Origin: Oscillospiraceae bacterium
GTDB lineage: Bacteria; Bacillota; Clostridia; Oscillospirales; UBA644
Direction of reading: 5' to 3'
DNA length: 64,000 nt
Assembly: GCA_902783255.1 (NCBI GenBank)
Contig: CACZQB010000055.1
Span: forward strand, 17,165-81,164
This document shows positions 61,823 to 64,000 of this stretch, piece by piece. The notes beneath the pieces were generated by a model. That model was not told the origin of the DNA. It ran no database searches and saw nothing but the letters and a program-made list of their open reading frames with translations. The translations under genes and the position numbers were made by a program. Within the stretch, counting starts at the first letter, position 1, and every line of letters starts with the position of its first letter.

Positions 61823-63649
61823 ATGAAAAATCTACTGTTTATAGGCAACAGTCTTATAAGGACAGGTTCGGTTCCCGAAAACACCGCAAAGCTTTTTTCC
61901 GAAAACGGCGCGGATATAAGCGTTTTTGCGTGCAAAAAGGACGGCTACACGCTTGCTATGCACGAAGCGGATTTTGCGAATGGCGACTTTGAAAACGAAC
62001 TCGCAAACGCCGATATTGTTGTTTTGCAGGAATACGGTACGGAATATTATTCAACGCGTGAGTCTGTCAAAAAAATAATAAGCCGTCTTAAAAAGGAAGC
62101 GGAAGTTTATTATCTTTTAACAGAATGGGACATAGGCAGAAACAGGATAAACGAGCTTCGTTCTTTGCCTGTCCGTTTTATTCCGTCCGGTCATATTCAC
62201 GACAGATCGGTAAAAGAAAACATATTCGATTACGACGAGCTGCATCTGCCCGAGGATTACCATCCGTCTTTTTTATACGGTAAAATAGCTGCCGCCGCCG
62301 TATATCTTGCGGTTACCGGCGCATTTCCCGAAAAAGCCGATGAAGATATCAATAAAGTCAGAGATATTATAATAGAAGAAAACAAAACCGAAAACAATCT
62401 CCTTTCCGTTCTTGTCGTCGGAGGCGGCGGAAGGGAACACGCTATCATAAAAAGTCTTATCGAGTCACGCCGCACGGGACTTCTTTATGCTGCGCCGGGC
62501 AACGGAGGGACTCAGCTTGATTTTGTGCAGAATATCGACCTGAAAGCGACAGATGTTGACGGAGTAGTTAAATTCTCCAAAGAAAACGCGATAGATTTCG
62601 TTGTTGTGGCTCCTGACGATCCGCTTATGCTGGGCATGGTCGATGCGCTCGAAAAAGAAGGAATAAAAGCGTTCGGTCCAAGAAAAAACGCCGCCATAAT
62701 AGAGGGCAGCAAGGTCTTTTCAAAGCAGCTCATGAAAAAATACGGTATTCCCACCGCGCCGTTTGAAGTGTTCGACGATTATGAACAGGCGTGTGCATAC
62801 GTGAAAAAGCACGGCGCTCCGATAGTTGTAAAAGCTGACGGTCTTGCTCTTGGCAAAGGTGTTGTGGTAGCGCAGACCGTTGACGAGGCGTTGGAAGCGC
62901 TGACCGAAATAATGTGCAACAGAATATTCGGAGAGTCCGGCGCAAAGGTGGTACTTGAAGACTGTCTTTACGGCAGAGAGATATCCGTTCTTGCCTTCAC
63001 GGACGGTAAAACGCTCCGTCCGATGGTCTCTTCGCAGGACCATAAACGCGCGTATGACGGCAATAAGGGTCCGAATACGGGAGGTATGGGCACTCTTGCG
63101 CCGAGTCCGGTTTATACTGCGGAAGTTGCAGAAGAATGTATGGAAAAAATATTCATACCTACAGTAAACGCAATGAAAGCGGAAGGACGGACCTTTAAGG
63201 GTGTTCTGTATTTCGGGCTTATGCTCACAAAAGACGGAGTGAAGGTAATAGAATACAATTCACGCTTCGGCGACCCCGAAACGCAGGTCGTTCTGCCCCT
63301 GCTTGACGGAGATCTTCTTGACATTATGGAAGCGGTAGTTGACGAAAAGCTCGATTCAGTCAGCTTTTCATGGATCGACGCCGCTGCTGTATGTGTTGTA
63401 ATGGCTTCGGGGGGATATCCGAAAAAATACGGAAAAGGGTATGTGATCTCTTTCGGAGACGGAATAACGTCAAGAATATATCACGCAGGCACAGCGATCA
63501 AAGACGGGATGGTCGTAACATCCGGCGGACGCGTTCTCGGCGTTACCGCAATAGGCTCGACTGTTGCCGAAGCTGCTGCGGACGCTTATGAGGATGTTGA
63601 AAAAATACACTTCAAAGATTCTTATTACAGAAAAGATATCGGAAGATGA
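61823..63649 (+). CDS. purD: SGNH-hydrolase-like domain fused to phosphoribosylamine--glycine ligase (PurD)
   Basis: A 608-residue fusion. Residues about 1-170 look like a GDSL/SGNH hydrolase: LLFIGNSLIRTG with the nucleophile Ser10, DIVVLQEYG near 64-72, and DELHLPEDYHPSFLYGKIAAAAVY near 138-160, where His147 would be the catalytic base; the expected Asp three residues before it is Glu144. Residues about 192-608 are a full PurD: LVVGGGGREHAI, GSKVFSKQLMKKYGIPTAP, the ATP-grasp loop KADGLALGKGVVVA, NTGGMGTLAPSPV and EYNSRFGDPETQ. PurD makes glycinamide ribonucleotide in purine synthesis. The reading frame is continuous, with no ribosome site or start near the junction at 62395. AAGGGG precedes ATG 61823. 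Confidence 0.88.
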   Translation: MKNLLFIGNSLIRTGSVPENTAKLFSENGADISVFACKKDGYTLAMHEADFANGDFENELANADIVVLQEYGTEYYSTRESVKKIISRLKKEAEVYYLLTEWDIGRNRINELRSLPVRFIPSGHIHDRSVKENIFDYDELHLPEDYHPSFLYGKIAAAAVYLAVTGAFPEKADEDINKVRDIIIEENKTENNLLSVLVVGGGGREHAIIKSLIESRRTGLLYAAPGNGGTQLDFVQNIDLKATDVDGVVKFSKENAIDFVVVAPDDPLMLGMVDALEKEGIKAFGPRKNAAIIEGSKVFSKQLMKKYGIPTAPFEVFDDYEQACAYVKKHGAPIVVKADGLALGKGVVVAQTVDEALEALTEIMCNRIFGESGAKVVLEDCLYGREISVLAFTDGKTLRPMVSSQDHKRAYDGNKGPNTGGMGTLAPSPVYTAEVAEECMEKIFIPTVNAMKAEGRTFKGVLYFGLMLTKDGVKVIEYNSRFGDPETQVVLPLLDGDLLDIMEAVVDEKLDSVSFSWIDAAAVCVVMASGGYPKKYGKGYVISFGDGITSRIYHAGTAIKDGMVVTSGGRVLGVTAIGSTVAEAAADAYEDVEKIHFKDSYYRKDIGR

Positions 63650-63683
63650 TATCCGCGCATTTATTTGATCTGATCAACAACCG

Positions 63684-63723
63684 GGACATTGCGGCAAAAC
63701 AAAGCTGCAGTGTCCTCTTTTTT
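63684..63723 (+). terminator. Terminator after purD
   Basis: GGACATTGCGGC pairs with GCTGCAGTGTCC (63684-63715, two G-U type pairs) around AAAACAAA and is followed by a CTTTTTT tract. It separates purD from the rRNA promoters. Confidence 0.78.
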
Positions 63724-63773
63724 ACCGCAGCTCAAAAAAACAGGAAAAAACCGGAAATATTGATAAAAAACGC

Positions 63774-63802
63774 TTGACAAACGAGAAGTAATGTGATATA
63801 AT
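63774..63802 (+). promoter_or_regulatory. rRNA operon promoter P1
   Basis: TTGACA (63774-63779), a 17-base spacer and TATAAT (63797-63802): perfect consensus, preceded by an A-rich tract that may act as an UP element. Confidence 0.85.
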
Positions 63803-63881
63803 AATCGAGCTCCCGCAAAAAGGGAGGGAGCCGCAGAGAAGCGGCGGCGATCAGTTCACATAAAGTTCACAAAAAAAGGTA

Positions 63882-63910
63882 TTGACAAAGTGAATGTAGT
63901 GTGGTATAAT
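63882..63910 (+). promoter_or_regulatory. rRNA operon promoter P2
   Basis: TTGACA (63882-63887), a 17-base spacer and TATAAT (63905-63910), 108 bases downstream of P1 with a nearly identical -10 context (GATATAATAATC against GGTATAATAATC). Confidence 0.85.
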
Positions 63911-64000
63911 AATCAAGCTCGCTCAAAGAGAGCGGAGCGAAAGATGGACCTTGAAAATTAAACAGTGAAACCCTGTAAAGAGATGAGAGAAAACTCATCG
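63911..64000 (+). other. Probable rRNA operon leader (16S gene begins beyond the window)
   Basis: The text GGACCTTGAAAATTAAACAG at 63944-63963 is the leader pattern usually found just before processing sites of 16S rRNA in Clostridia and Bacilli. A GCTC-rich hairpin (63916-63940) precedes it. No mature 16S sequence is present yet, so the assignment rests on the tandem promoters and this leader. Confidence 0.7.

Noticed and set aside
1..64000. tRNA genes, insertion sequences, integrases, prophage or CRISPR-cas loci
   Set aside because: None could be supported from the sequence or the translated frames; only rRNA promoter and leader sequence is present at the right edge.

Overview
The window looks like a chromosomal segment of an anaerobic, low-to-mid GC Gram-positive, most likely an uncultured gut member of the Clostridia (Oscillospirales/Christensenellales-like). 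Signs in the sequence are strong AGGAGG-type ribosome sites, many TTGACA-17-TATAAT promoters, lipoprotein and Sec signal peptides with no outer-membrane genes, a rubredoxin-first ('reverse') rubrerythrin, ammonia-dependent AsnA, and gene neighbours common in Clostridia. The taxonomic placement is inference; no 16S gene lies inside the window.

Layout. 1-5.6 kb: the 3' end of a DUF262/HNH nuclease gene, an Elp3-like radical SAM protein, two TIM-barrel sugar isomerase/epimerase-like proteins, a small membrane protein and murC. 6-18.2 kb: one long plus-strand operon behind a perfect promoter. It holds a 968-residue solute-binding protein, a MalF/MalG-type permease pair, an NHL-repeat membrane protein, a YIP1 protein, a DUF5696 lipoprotein and a second permease pair, with no ATPase. 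It looks like a Gram-positive glycan capture and import locus. 18.2-23.2 kb: a 670-base regulatory region with repeated TTGTAAT half-sites, then a 1428-residue secreted protein with the codon bias of a very abundant surface protein.

23.3-31.1 kb: asnA-asnS-aspartate aminotransferase-purB-smpB-ruvC-ruvA-ruvB, an aspartate/asparagine node running into trans-translation and Holliday-junction genes. 31.1-36.2 kb, minus strand: UroD-like protein, galE, aconitase, uridine-kinase-like protein. 36.3-40.3 kb, plus: secD-secF, then reverse rubrerythrin and a zinc-ribbon/DUF805 protein. 40.3-48.6 kb, minus: fba, then GH31, alanyl-tRNA editing protein, SDR, DUF3810 metalloprotease and GH35.

48.7-51 kb: a flavin reductase-like gene and mgtE, the latter behind a 250-base leader with a 30-codon ORF and an intrinsic terminator (candidate attenuator). 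51.1-56.1 kb: a sulfate-activation and sulfonation cassette. It has cysN (frameshifted), cysD and a CysC-CysQ fusion on the minus strand, with a PAPS-type sulfotransferase divergent from them. No PAPS reductase is visible, so the cassette looks built to sulfonate an acceptor rather than to make cysteine. 56.2-60.5 kb, minus: HAD phosphatase, DUF4428 protein, and an rlmH-TSCPD-phosphohexomutase operon. 60.7-63.65 kb, plus: ychF and an unusual fusion of an SGNH-hydrolase-like domain to PurD. The window ends in tandem promoters and a leader typical of an rRNA operon, whose 16S gene should start just beyond base 64000.

The strongest candidates for something undescribed are the sulfonation cassette, the DUF5696 dual-permease locus, the SGNH-PurD fusion and the mgtE leader-peptide attenuator.
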